A stretch of DNA of 29,037 nucleotides from PNKC01 sp039917655. Its GTDB lineage: Bacteria > Chloroflexota > Dehalococcoidia > Tepidiformales > Tepidiformaceae. Where the stretch lies: NCBI GenBank assembly GCA_039917655.1, contig JBDSJC010000103.1:1-29037 (forward strand), read 5' to 3'. The notes beneath the pieces are model-generated. The model was not told where the DNA came from, did no database searches, and saw only the letters and a program-made list of their open reading frames with translations. Numbering within the stretch: the first letter of the stretch is position 1; every line of letters starts with the position of its first letter. Below, in pieces: positions 7,193 through 16,900 of the stretch. The translations under genes were made by a program, and so were the position numbers.

Positions 7193-8004
7193 GCGCGCCC
7201 GCCGGCCACCGCTGCCGGCGAAATTGCCCATTCGGCCAGGTTGTCGATCTTAGCGAAGGCGTAGGGCAGGAACGCTGCGGCCGAGATGGTGGCCACCACC
7301 TCGGCGGTCGTGTGAGTGTCGCTCTCGACCAGCGTTGCGCCGGTCACCGAAAGCACCGGGATGTCGATCAGCGGGTCGTGGACGGATTCGCGGAAAGTGA
7401 CCGTTCCGTTGCCGCGGACCAGCCGCCGAGTGTGGCCACGGTGCGTGACGCGGATGAGCTCGGGCTCGTGGGCAAACCCGCGGCCGTCGGCGGATGGCAT
7501 GAACTTCACGTAGTAGTGGCTGGATACGGTGTCGCGAACGAAATCCATCATGGGGTCTTCGAAGATGCCCCGCAGCTCCATATAGGTGACCCCGTGCCGG
7601 GTGACGGCGCCGCGTGCCTGCCCGTTGTCGTTGATCTCCAGGGTTATGTCCGCGAGCTTCTTGGGTTCGGCGTACAGCTCACGGCCGAATATGACAGCGG
7701 TGTCCGTGCTCATCGGCATCGTCAGGCAGTAGACGCCCTCTTCGCCCTCGTAGTTGCAGCCGATACTCACATTTGCGCCAAGGAACGGACCCACGCAGTT
7801 AGAGCGGCCAATGTCGCTTACCGAGACGGTGACACTTGGCTTGCTGGCCGGGAGCAATGGCGGCGGCAGCAGTTCGCGCACCACTTCGGGGTCTGTCTCG
7901 AATGTCACTGCCAGGGTGCGAATATCGAGAAAGGCAGGCGTGGCGAAGGCATCCTGGAGCTTACCGATGGCGTGGGCGTCTTTAACGTAGCGGGTGAGTG
8001 GCAT
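7189..8004 (-). CDS. acetoacetate decarboxylase-family protein
   Basis: A 271-residue protein of the acetoacetate decarboxylase fold. By my count the adjacent lysines of EPKKLA are K115 and K116, the positions of the Schiff-base lysine and its neighbour in the clostridial enzyme. An Arg is present at position 29, where the family has a key arginine. The conserved FGRELYAEPKK stretch is intact. It may decarboxylate acetoacetate or another beta-keto acid, though many family members act on other substrates (aldolase-dehydratase types). GGAG precedes the start. It lies 65 bases after the YjeF-like gene on the same strand. Its stop codon overlaps that of the plus-strand adenosyltransferase gene by four bases, tail to tail. 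Confidence 0.88.
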   Translation of the reverse strand: MPLTRYVKDAHAIGKLQDAFATPAFLDIRTLAVTFETDPEVVRELLPPPLLPASKPSVTVSVSDIGRSNCVGPFLGANVSIGCNYEGEEGVYCLTMPMSTDTAVIFGRELYAEPKKLADITLEINDNGQARGAVTRHGVTYMELRGIFEDPMMDFVRDTVSSHYYVKFMPSADGRGFAHEPELIRVTHRGHTRRLVRGNGTVTFRESVHDPLIDIPVLSVTGATLVESDTHTTAEVVATISAAAFLPYAFAKIDNLAEWAISPAAVAGGRA

Positions 8005-8069
8005 GGCGGGTCTCCGGGATCGGTTGGACTCAAGTCTACGGCTGGAAGCAACCCCGGCGCCTGGCGGCT

Positions 8070-8846
8070 TTAGCGCTTCAGCCGGACGATCGGCCCTTCT
8101 TCGAAAATCCAGGCGTTCTGGAGCCCCAGCCGCTCATGGATCGTCACCGGGATGCCCAGGTCCGCGAGGTAGAGTTCGCCGACGTACCCCCGGCTGGCGA
8201 TCTCCAGGCAGCCTTTCTTTGGCAGGTCGAGCATGAGCGTGGTTGTCGCCCGAATGACCGGGTGGCTGGCCAGCCCAGTGGTGGCGTTGACCCCTGTCGG
8301 TACGTCGATCGCGAGGATCGGCCGGCGCGAAGCGACGGCGAGCTCGGTGACCGCTGCCGCGATGCCCGCGGGAGGACCTTCGAGCCCGTAGCCAACGAGC
8401 GCATCGATCAGCAGGTCGGCTTCCGCGAGCTGGTCCTCGAGGCCGATCTCGCTCGTATCGAGGCTGCCTGGTTCGACGATTCCGGACGCCTTCAGGATCT
8501 GAAGCTGGCGGCGCGTGGTGGGCGAGATGTCCTCTTCCACCCCGGCGAAGACGGGCTGTGCGGCGACACCGAAGTTGGCCAGGTGCCGGACAGCGGCCAT
8601 ACCGGCGGCGCCCTTGTTGCCCCCACCCGTAAGGACCACAACGCGCCGTCCGCGGCCCTTGCCGCCAAGCATGGCAAGGGCCAGCTGGGCAACGGCACGC
8701 CCGCCGTTTTCAGTGATCTGGAGGATGTCCAGGCCGCACTCTTCCTGGGCGGCACGTTGCACATCGCGCATTTCGGCAGTCGATACGCCGCGCACCTCCG
8801 AGAGACGGCGCTGCGGGAAGCCGCTCGGGTCAGCCTTGACGGACAT
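8070..8846 (-). CDS. YjeF_N-domain protein (NAD(P)HX epimerase-like)
   Basis: A 258-residue single-domain protein matching the YjeF N-terminal Rossmann fold, which epimerises damaged NAD(P)H hydrates. It lacks the C-terminal dehydratase domain found in bacterial fusions. Recognisable parts are STAEMRDVQRAA near the N-terminus, the nucleotide loop GGGNKGAAGMAAVRHL, DALVGYGLEGPP and AIDVPTGVNATTG. The usual GNNGGDG loop is changed to GNKGAAG, losing the Asp, and DxPSG is DVPTG. The fold is clear but epimerase activity is doubtful, and a related binding function is possible. GGGGAG lies upstream of ATG 8846. Neighbours are QueF upstream and the decarboxylase-fold gene downstream. Confidence 0.8.
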   Translation of the reverse strand: MSVKADPSGFPQRRLSEVRGVSTAEMRDVQRAAQEECGLDILQITENGGRAVAQLALAMLGGKGRGRRVVVLTGGGNKGAAGMAAVRHLANFGVAAQPVFAGVEEDISPTTRRQLQILKASGIVEPGSLDTSEIGLEDQLAEADLLIDALVGYGLEGPPAGIAAAVTELAVASRRPILAIDVPTGVNATTGLASHPVIRATTTLMLDLPKKGCLEIASRGYVGELYLADLGIPVTIHERLGLQNAWIFEEGPIVRLKR

Positions 8847-8976
8847 GCTCTAACTCCCCGTGGCGGCGTGGGCAGGGTTCAACCGGTGAGCCTCTCAGGG
8901 CTGCGGACCGCACGCCTTGCTCAGCCACGCGGCAAGCTTACGTCCGTTTGTGATATCCGTCACGGAACCCGCGCTC

Positions 8977-9342
8977 TTACTCCTCCGGGTAGCTTGCCGT
9001 GACGCGCGCCGAGATCCCGCCGCGCGTGTTGAACTCGCCGCACACTTCAAGGTAGGCAGGCTCGATCGCGGCCACGACGTCATCGAGGATCGTGTTGACC
9101 ACGTCTTCGTAGAAGATCCCCTTGTCGCGGAAAGTGTGGAGGTAGTACTTGAAGCTGCGCAGTTCGATGCAGCGCTCGATCGGCGCGTAGCTGACGGTAA
9201 TCGTGCCGAAGTCTGGCAAACCGGTCATCGGGCACATACTGGTGAACTCGGGCGCGGTGAATTCGATGACGTAGTCGCGGCCCGGGAAGCGGTTCGGGAA
9301 GCTATCGATCGTCCCGTCGGTCTTGAAGCTGTTGTCGGACAT
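8977..9342 (-). CDS. queF: NADPH-dependent preQ0 (7-cyano-7-deazaguanine) reductase QueF
   Basis: A 121-residue type I (unimodular) QueF, which reduces the nitrile of preQ0 to preQ1 in queuosine biosynthesis. The catalytic Cys37 lies in FTSMCPMTGLPDF with Asp44 seven residues on, the same spacing as Cys55/Asp62 of the Bacillus subtilis enzyme. The NADPH-binding QueF motif appears as ELRSFKYY, followed by the conserved FRDKGIFYEDVVN. The C-terminus (EFNTRGGIS) also fits the family. No other queuosine gene is nearby. It lies 57 bases after the acyl-CoA dehydrogenase on the same strand, but I see no metabolic link. No strong SD is visible before the start. Confidence 0.95.
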   Translation of the reverse strand: MSDNSFKTDGTIDSFPNRFPGRDYVIEFTAPEFTSMCPMTGLPDFGTITVSYAPIERCIELRSFKYYLHTFRDKGIFYEDVVNTILDDVVAAIEPAYLEVCGEFNTRGGISARVTASYPEE

Positions 9343-9399
9343 GGGATAAGCGTGGGCCCGGTGCGGGCCAGGGGCAAGGCGGACGGAGCGCCGCCCGGT

Positions 9400-10572
9400 T
9401 CAGGCGCGGGGCAGGCCCAGGCCGCGGGTGGCGATGATGTTGCGGTTCACTTCGCTGGTGCCGCCGGCGATGGTGTAGCTCGGTGCGGCGAGCGCCCAGC
9501 GTTCGACGCGGCCCTTCAACGGCGCGTACTTCGAGGGCGGTTCGACCTGGCCGGCCAAGCCGAGCACACGCATGCCGGTGACGCCCATCTGGCGCTGCAA
9601 CTCGGTGCCGAAGACTTTCGAGACGGACGCCTCGGAGTTTGGCACCTTGCCTTTGCTCTGCATCTCCGCAACGCGATAGCAGAGCCAGCGCCCGATCTCG
9701 AACTCCATGTGGCGTTCGGCGAGTTCGTGACGAATCTCGGCGCGGCCACGCAGATCTGGCGTCTCCCTGACGAAATCGATCAGGCCGCCGAGAGTGCTGC
9801 GGGTCATGACGACGCGATTAATGGAGCTGCGCTCCTGGTCCAACGTGGTGGTGGCGATGTACCACCCTCGATTCTCTTCACCAACGCGGCAATCCGCCGG
9901 CACGCGGACGTCGTCAAGGAATACCTCGGTGAAGTGCTCGCTGCCCATCATGTTTACGAGCGGGCGGACGGTGACGCCCGGCGTCTTCATGTTCAGCATG
10001 AAGTAGGTGATGCCGCGGTGCTTTGGCGCCTCGGGGTCCGTGCGGGCCAACAGAATGCCCCAATCAGCGTCCTGGGCGCCGCTCGTCCAGATCTTCTGGC
10101 CGTTGAGGATGTACTCATCGCCATCACGCACGGCCCGCGTCTGGAGGGCGGCAAGATCCGAGCCAGCCCCCGGTTCGCTGAAGAGTTGGCACCAGTGGAC
10201 ATCCGCGGTGCGCATCGGCGGCAGCCAGCGCTCCTGTTGCTCGGGAGTACCGTGCATCATCAACGAAGGGCCGGCCAGCCATACTCCCTGGTCGTAGGCG
10301 CCGGGAGCTCCGGCGCTGCTCATCTCTTCCATATAGACGGTCTGCGTCATGTAGCTGGCGCCAGCGCCGCCGAATTCCTTCGGCCAACCCATGGTTAGCC
10401 AACCCTGCCCGGCAAGCTTCTTCCTGAAGTCCTTGGTGAACGCAGCCTGGTCATCGGTGATGTGGTCGCGGTCGTTGCGCATCTCCCACTCACCAGCTGG
10501 GAGTTGAGCTGCGAGGAACGCTTTCAGCTCTCTGCGGAACGCGGCGTGCTCGGGTGAATCGTGGAAGAACAT
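9400..10572 (-). CDS. acyl-CoA dehydrogenase family protein
   Basis: A 390-residue acyl-CoA dehydrogenase-fold flavoprotein of normal length. The N-terminal helical domain ends in WPKEFGGAGAS. The beta domain shows CQLFSEPGAGSDLAAL (flavin/substrate contact) and LNGQKIWTSGA. The C-terminal domain ends in IAGGTSEVNRNIIATRGLGLPR. The medium-chain position of the catalytic Glu (YEGT) reads A369-G370-G371-T372, so the base is absent there, as in FadE enzymes of actinobacterial steroid and branched-acyl pathways, where it may sit elsewhere or on a partner subunit. It is the first gene of a minus-strand run. A weak TATACT -10 lies upstream and no clear SD is seen. Confidence 0.93.
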   Translation of the reverse strand: MFFHDSPEHAAFRRELKAFLAAQLPAGEWEMRNDRDHITDDQAAFTKDFRKKLAGQGWLTMGWPKEFGGAGASYMTQTVYMEEMSSAGAPGAYDQGVWLAGPSLMMHGTPEQQERWLPPMRTADVHWCQLFSEPGAGSDLAALQTRAVRDGDEYILNGQKIWTSGAQDADWGILLARTDPEAPKHRGITYFMLNMKTPGVTVRPLVNMMGSEHFTEVFLDDVRVPADCRVGEENRGWYIATTTLDQERSSINRVVMTRSTLGGLIDFVRETPDLRGRAEIRHELAERHMEFEIGRWLCYRVAEMQSKGKVPNSEASVSKVFGTELQRQMGVTGMRVLGLAGQVEPPSKYAPLKGRVERWALAAPSYTIAGGTSEVNRNIIATRGLGLPRA

Positions 10573-11007
10573 GGCGTCAACTCATCGAGGTTTGCGCCGA
10601 GTATAGACGGGGGAGTCCCGCGGTTCACGGAGGGATCCTGCATTCGTCATGCTTTCCATGCAGCAAACAGGGTGAACCTTACGAGTGAATCCTTGACCGC
10701 GGTAAATGACCGCCATGCCAAAGACAAAACGTCAAAATCTTAACAGTTAATGGGATCTACGCGGGTTGAACCTGAGAAGCGACCGAAACCGCCCTGGTGG
10801 CCGAGCAGCCGATTGGAGGGGAGTGAATCCCTGCAAGACGCAGTGCGGGGCAACCGGTACTATCCAGCGGCCTTCGTCAGCGCGTTCGGCGGCATTCCAA
10901 GCGCACCTCCCGTCGCCCCCCGGGTCAGTGCGGTCTCATAGCTCAGCCTCTCGAAGAAGCGGGGTCTGCGAGCACGAACGCGACTTTCGAAGAAGCAAGG
11001 AGAGCCT
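10573..11007. other. gene-free junction between the metabolic genes and the surface/eCIS-linked genes
   Basis: No convincing coding frame exists in these 435 bases. The left end holds the divergent promoter zone of the minus-strand dehydrogenase. An A/T-rich patch at about 10715-10750 contains the short palindrome TTAACAGTTAA (10740-10750) and is the most likely place for a plus-strand promoter. Downstream, short stems at 10817-10832 and 10831-10843 share bases and could form alternative folds. The 10-base string TCGAAGAAGC occurs at 10951-10960 and again at 10987-10996. AAGGAG just before GTG 11008 is the ribosome site of the next gene. I recognise no known riboswitch. Confidence 0.4.
10600..10628 (-). 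promoter_or_regulatory. weak promoter candidate for the minus-strand acyl-CoA dehydrogenase
   Basis: On the minus strand TATACT (10605-10600, 5/6 to -10) is preceded after 17 bases by GTGAAC (10628-10623, only 3/6 to -35). It lies about 30 bases before the start codon. Confidence 0.3.
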
Positions 11008-13761
11008 GTGCGTTCGCGGTCCGTGCTTTCCCTGGGCGTCCCACGCCAGATCCTGCTGCTTGGGCTGGTGGCCGCCGCCATCGCGCTCTTTGGCCACGAA
11101 GCGGCCCGCCCGGCGTTCGCCGTGGGCGAAGGCACGTTTGGGCTCGACAAGCCCGAGTACGTCACCCAGGAGGGCACGGCTGTGGCGGTCACCGTAAATC
11201 GCACCGGCGGGGCGGTGCTCACGCAGGATGTGGTGCTCACAGTCCAGCTTTCCGAAGGAACGGTGGACGAGGACTATCCGTCGGGCACCATCACGCAGCT
11301 CTACACCTTCAAGCAGGGCACGAACGAAGCCTCGAAGACGTTCTTTTTCCAGACGTTGAACAAGTCCCGATATTTCACGCGCAACGTGCGAGTGACGATC
11401 CTGAGCGTGACGGGAGGGTCGATCGACTTCGGCAAGAGCACGGCGCCGATTCACATCGTGGGCATCTTCGCGCCAACCGTGACCAAGGTCGCGCCGCGCA
11501 GCGCGATTCCCGGCACGTTGATCACGATCACCGGCACCAACTTCGTGGCGATCTGCGGCGTGTTGCCGATCTCACCCGGTGACCCCCCCTGCACCCGCAG
11601 CGTCGAGTGGTATCCACGGTTGGCGTCCGGTTCCACGTTCTCCAGTACAACCTTCAGCATCCTCAGCCCAACCTCACTCACTCTCGCGGTACCGCCAATC
11701 ATCAGCGACGAGTACGACCTCCGAGTGAAAGTGGAGACTGGCTCGCCAAGTGGAAGCCCAGCCATCGAGGAGAGCTTCCGTTCGCTCGCGGATCGCTTCA
11801 CCGTTACGACTGGGCCAACGGTCACGAACGTCTCGCCGGCCAGTGGGTCAGCGGCGGGAGGGACGGCCGTGCAACTCACCGGCAACAGCGGGCTGGACTG
11901 CACGAATCCGGGCGTTGCGGCGACCATCTTTTTCGGCGGCGTCCCGTTGCCAATCGTGTCCAACAACTGCACGAATATCAGCACCAGCGCCACCGTGAAC
12001 ATCATCCGAGTTATATCCCCCGCTCACGGCCCCGGCGTTGTGGACGTCACCGCCGGGTTCAGCCCGCCGACCCAGGAAACCAAGTACACCTACACCGGCG
12101 GACCGCAGGTCACCGCAATCACCCCGGCCTTTGGTCCGGAATCTGGCGGGACGCTCGTGATCATCACCGGCAGTGGATTCCTGGCGCAGCTCCCGGGGCC
12201 CTCCGTGCGGCGAGTGCTTTTCGGCGGCAACGAATCCGTTAACCCCCTTTTCCAAACAGACACGCAGATCACCGCCACCGCCCCGCCGGGGGCCGGGACC
12301 CAACAGGTGACAGTGCGGACGACGCTTGGCGACAGCCCGTTCACGACCAACGCCAACTTTAGCTACACCAGCGGTCCGATCATTTCGTCGATCACGCCCA
12401 CGAATGGCCCGGTGACAGGCGGGACGATCGTAACGATTTCGGGGACAGGCTTCCTCCCGGGCTCGACCGTGAAGTTTGGCGTGATCGCGGCGACTGCGGT
12501 CTTCGTCGATAGCCCCAACAGCATTCGTGCGGTCTCGCCCCTGGGGGCCGGGAATGTTGATGTGGTGGTGACGGCGCAGGGCATTCCTTCCCCCAACACC
12601 GCGGCGGACAACTTTTCGTACACGGGGCCGACGATCACTTCGGTCACGCCCAACGGCGGCCCGATTGCTGGCGGTAACGTGATCTCGGTCAAAGGCCTGA
12701 ACTTCACCTCGAACGCGACCGTGAAGTTCGGGGGCATCGTAGTGGCGGCGGACAAGGTGATCTTCGTGAGCCAGAACGAGCTGACGGTGACGGTCCCGGC
12801 GGCCCTCGCCCCTTCCGCGGTCGACATTCGCCTGACCACGATTTCCGGCGACAGCCCAATCGTCCCCGAAGACCTCTACACGTACACGAACGGGCCGATC
12901 GTTGACGCTTTGAACCCCGCCACCGGACCGACGACGGGCGGCACGATCGTGATCGTCACGGGGAAGAACTTTACGGCCGGCCTGACCATCAAGTTCGGGG
13001 ACGTCAACGTCGACAACCTGAACGTGAATAGCGCCACGCAGATCACGCTGCTCACGCCTCCGGCAGCCGCCGCGGGGGTGAGGGACGTGCGAGTCACCAA
13101 GGGCCCGGACACCAGTCCGATCAGCCTGACGGCGAAGTTTACCTACGTTGCGGCCGTGCCGATCATTACAACGATCGACCCCAACTCAGCGGCAACGTTT
13201 GGCGGTCAGGAAGTGACGATTACCGGTGCGGGATTCAGCGGCGTGGTGTGCCCAGGGGCGGTGAAGTTCGGGACTGTCCCGGCGGTCAGCTGCACCCTGG
13301 TCAATGACACCACGCTCAAGGCCGTGGCCCCACCGAATGTCTCGGGCCAGACAGTGGTGACGGTGACGACATCGAACGGCACCAGCGATATTGTGGCTAA
13401 CTTCACCTACAAATCATCGAGCGGCAGCGGCGGCAGCACCACCCCTCCGCCCCCCGGGCCGGCGGGCGTCATCACCTACAGCCTCACCTTTCGCTGGACG
13501 CTGCTTACCTGGTTTGGGCGGGATGGCATTGCTGTCGGCGACGCACTGCGTGGTTCCCCGGCGACAGCGGCGAGCGACGTCACCACCAGGGTGAGCGCCA
13601 TCTTCCGTTGGGACGCCGAAAACCTGGTGTACAAGGGCTACTTCACGCTTGCCGAGGGCATCCCCGGCGCGAACGACTTCAGCACTCTGACGCGAGGCGC
13701 CGTTTACTGGATTGCGACCGTTTCTCCCGGCGAAGTGGCGTGGACGGTGCAAACAGGCTGA
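11008..13761 (+). CDS. secreted Calx-beta / IPT-TIG repeat surface protein
   Basis: A 917-residue extracellular protein from GTG 11008, with AAGGAG immediately upstream. Residues 1-38 are a signal peptide ending AFA. Residues about 40-150 look like a Calx-beta domain (YVTQEGTAVAVTVNRTGG; SEGTVDEDY). About 153-810 contain seven IPT/TIG Ig-fold repeats, each opening with a version of P-x-I-x-S-I-x-P-x-x-G-P-x-x-G-G-T and a later VKFG-type strand. After a Gly/Ser and Pro linker, residues about 818-917 form a Trp/aromatic-rich domain (FRWTLLTWFGRDG; YWIATVSPGEVAW). I associate this with C-terminal domains of Chloroflexota secreted proteins. No LPXTG or membrane anchor is visible. It probably acts in adhesion or as an envelope component, and may belong with the downstream FHA/C39/Ig genes. 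Confidence 0.87.
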   Translation: MRSRSVLSLGVPRQILLLGLVAAAIALFGHEAARPAFAVGEGTFGLDKPEYVTQEGTAVAVTVNRTGGAVLTQDVVLTVQLSEGTVDEDYPSGTITQLYTFKQGTNEASKTFFFQTLNKSRYFTRNVRVTILSVTGGSIDFGKSTAPIHIVGIFAPTVTKVAPRSAIPGTLITITGTNFVAICGVLPISPGDPPCTRSVEWYPRLASGSTFSSTTFSILSPTSLTLAVPPIISDEYDLRVKVETGSPSGSPAIEESFRSLADRFTVTTGPTVTNVSPASGSAAGGTAVQLTGNSGLDCTNPGVAATIFFGGVPLPIVSNNCTNISTSATVNIIRVISPAHGPGVVDVTAGFSPPTQETKYTYTGGPQVTAITPAFGPESGGTLVIITGSGFLAQLPGPSVRRVLFGGNESVNPLFQTDTQITATAPPGAGTQQVTVRTTLGDSPFTTNANFSYTSGPIISSITPTNGPVTGGTIVTISGTGFLPGSTVKFGVIAATAVFVDSPNSIRAVSPLGAGNVDVVVTAQGIPSPNTAADNFSYTGPTITSVTPNGGPIAGGNVISVKGLNFTSNATVKFGGIVVAADKVIFVSQNELTVTVPAALAPSAVDIRLTTISGDSPIVPEDLYTYTNGPIVDALNPATGPTTGGTIVIVTGKNFTAGLTIKFGDVNVDNLNVNSATQITLLTPPAAAAGVRDVRVTKGPDTSPISLTAKFTYVAAVPIITTIDPNSAATFGGQEVTITGAGFSGVVCPGAVKFGTVPAVSCTLVNDTTLKAVAPPNVSGQTVVTVTTSNGTSDIVANFTYKSSSGSGGSTTPPPPGPAGVITYSLTFRWTLLTWFGRDGIAVGDALRGSPATAASDVTTRVSAIFRWDAENLVYKGYFTLAEGIPGANDFSTLTRGAVYWIATVSPGEVAWTVQTG

Positions 13762-13935
13762 TTGTGAGACCCACCTCAGCCGAACATCCAGATAGCAGGT
13801 CGCGGTAAGAACTCCATCTGAAAAGCGGTTTTGTGAAGATTTGCTGTGGTCATACCCGGCAATTTCGGTCTATCCTGCGAACGAACGCGCCCGCGGCAAA
13901 CGCTGGCGCCTTGGGCTAACGGCCGGGGACGTGGC

Positions 13936-16900
13936 GTGAAATTCGGCGTATTACAGATCACGGACAGCGAGGGAAGACGGCGGGACCTACCGCTCGATCT
14001 CCCGTCTCTCGTGGTGGGCCGCGCCGATGGCAATGCGATCGTCCTTGACGACCTGACGGTCTCGCGCCGCCACGCGCGGCTGACCGTTGATTCCGGCCAC
14101 CTGCTGGTTGAGGACCTTGGGTCCGCCCAGGGGACCTTCATCAACGGCGTGCGCATCGCCCCAAACGTCCCGAATCTGGTCGAAGACGATGCTGAACTGC
14201 GGTTCGGCGACGTTGCCGTGCGGTTCGAACCGCCACCGCCCACGGAGCTCCAACTACAGCCTGGCGCCATCTCCTTGCCCGGTGAAGGTGACGGCGCACG
14301 AGGCGAAGACTTCGCGATCGCGTCCCGGCTCGGCGTAACGCTCATGGCGCCGAACGCTCCGGTCATCGCCGGCGCGCCATGGATCGCCACCCTGCGGGTC
14401 CACAATCGCAGCAATGTCGTCGACCGCGTGGTGGTTTCGGTGCCGGACCTGCCGGCGGGTTGGGTGCGGCTCGATCGGCCAGAACTCGCGCTTCCGCCGG
14501 GCGCTGTTGAGATCGTCCAACTCACGATCATCCCGCCACGCAAGGCGGAGTCCCTCGCCGGCGACTACGACTTCACGGTCCAGGTCAGTTCGTTCGAACA
14601 CCAGCGCGAGGCATCGACGCTCGGGCAGTTCACGCTGGCCCCGTTTCAGAACATCGCGCTGGGATTTGAAGCGCCGCGCAGCCGGCGCGACTTCAGGGTG
14701 GTCGCCGAAAACCGGGGCAACGAGGCAGCGACCTACACGCTTGAGGGCGAAGACGCTGATGCCGCTTACCGCTACGAGTTCGAACTGCCGGCGGTAAACC
14801 TGCAGCCCGGCGAACGCCGCATCATTGGCTTGCGAGTCCGTCACAAGACCCGGATGCTCGGCGTCCCGATGGTGCTGCCGTTCAACGTCCACGCGGAATC
14901 GGATGGGCCGAATGGCCAGAAAGTCACCGTTCTCGGGCAGCTGGCCACCCGCCCACCGCTCCAGAAGTTCGTTGCTCCGGCGATGTTCCTGGTGGCTGTG
15001 GGCGCGATCGCCCTGGTTGCTGTCGCAATCTTGCTGCTTCGTTCCGATAGCGTGGTCACTTCCGCCAACGCCGAGGCGAAGTTCTCGGGCGTCCACATGT
15101 GCGATAAGGACGAAGCGGCGAAAGCTCAGGCTCGCCAGAAGCAGGAAGATGCGGCCGTCCCGAAGCCGGGCGGCGCCAGCGCCCTGGTATCGGGGACTGA
15201 CCCCGGCGCTCCGTACTTCGCCCAGAACGACCCGCGCTGGGGCAAGGACGAGTACGCCAAAGCGAAGGATCCGGAGTTCGGTCCGGACTGGTGCGGCAGC
15301 ACGATCGAACAGTGCGGCTGCGCCATGACCTCGGTGGCCACAACCATGGCGCTCTTTGGCCTGCTGACCATGCCAGACGGCAAGCCGCTAACCCCGGAAG
15401 CGATGAACACCTGGTTCAACGAAGAGGCGAACAAGACGAGCCGAGGGTGGGTTAGTCGTGGCTACGTCTACGGTGACGTCATCTGGACAGCCGCCAACCA
15501 ATTGTCCGGCGAGATGGCTAAAGTGCGCCCCGGGACGCCCACGATCCGCTTCTCGCGGACGGGCAACGGCAGCGACGACGAAGTCAAAGAGCAACTGAAG
15601 CAAGGCCGCCCGATCATCCTGGAGGTGCCAGGGCATTGGATCGCTGCCGTCGGGCTCGATGGCGATTCGATCCTGATCAACGACCCATACTATCGCGACC
15701 GCAAGACACTCGACGTCTACAAGGGCAAGGTCAAGAGTTCGGTCATCTTCGAACCGAGCGACGACCTGAGCGCCGTGGTCTTTACGGCGCCCTCGGATGT
15801 GCGCGTGCGAATCACGGACAAGCAGGGCCGCGTGGTCGGCTCGCTCGCCACGGGCACGGCCGATGATGCTGCGAAGGGCGCCGTCAACCAGATTCCTGGC
15901 GCCTCGTACAGCACGCGGCAGGCCTGGCGGGACCCGAGTTGCATCGAAAGCGCACCGCCCCCGGACGCCGGCACCAACCAGATCATCCTTTCCGGGTCCG
16001 CGGACGATTACAAGATCGAAGTGCTCGATGCGTCCGGGAAGCCCACGAGCATCACGATCCACACCTACGACAAGAAGGGCAAGTCGTCTGTGCAGACGAT
16101 CGATAACCCCGGCTCGGCAGTCGCCCAGCTTTCGGTGGACCCCGCCGCGGGCAAGGCGGACGTGAAAGTCATCGCGGGCGGCTTGCCCACCCCTGAGAAG
16201 ACGACAACGGGCGGCGGCGGCGGCGGGAACCTGGTCCCCACAGTCGCCGCGGCAGCGACAGCTACGACGACCAGGGCCCCTTCGCCCACGGCCACCCCAG
16301 AACCCGCGGCCGAGACGAATATCTCAATCGGGACCATCCCGGGCGACCAATTCGTGGCGATCCAGAACAGTGAAGGCTTCCTCGTCGGCGACCAGATAAC
16401 CTTCAGCCCCGGTAAGGCGAACGAAGAAGACAACCGGATCGTCGGCTTCGGCTCGTTCATCCTCGAAACGCCCCTGAAGTTCGCGCACAGTCCGGGCGAG
16501 ACGATCAAGCGCAAACCGAGGCTGCCGGGACAAGGGCCGGGAAGCGGAGGCGCATTACCGCCGCCGGTGACCATTCCGCCGCTCACGGCGCCCGAAAACC
16601 TCTTGCTCGGCTGTAGCGCCGTCTACTCGGTCGATCCCCACGAAGCGACGCTGATCTGCACGCTCGATATCACCGGGCCGTTCACAACCACGCGGTGGTC
16701 GGCCAACGGCAAGCTTTTCGACGAATTCAACAACCAGCAGCTGCTGATCATGAGTTTCACCTCGGACGGTCAGGCGGCTGTCGGCGCGACGGTCTGCAAC
16801 CGCACGATCTGCAAATCCACCTCCGCGTCGCAGAAGATCCAGTTCCCGGCTCCGGGCACCACCACAGGCTTGAGCGGCGGCCCCGGCAGCACCGGCGGCC

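Noticed and set aside
9355..9369. GC hairpin between the acyl-CoA dehydrogenase and QueF genes as a terminator
   Set aside because: The 6-bp stem with a three-base loop lacks a T run on the minus strand. Read-through into QueF is likely.
8917..10398. 493-codon open frame on the plus strand
   Set aside because: It is antisense to QueF and the second acyl-CoA dehydrogenase, both with intact family motifs.
10750..10941. 63-codon plus-strand frame in the junction
   Set aside because: No SD, no recognisable domain and Pro/Ser-rich composition make it look like a chance frame.
10751..11007. Known riboswitch (c-di-GMP, cobalamin, glycine or TPP type)
   Set aside because: Short GC stems are present, but none of the conserved core strings of these classes could be matched.
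13846..13935. Upstream ATG adding 30 residues to paralogue A
   Set aside because: The added residues have no counterpart in paralogue B, whose FHA domain starts directly at an ATG with a good SD. GTG 13936 has its own SD and aligns exactly.
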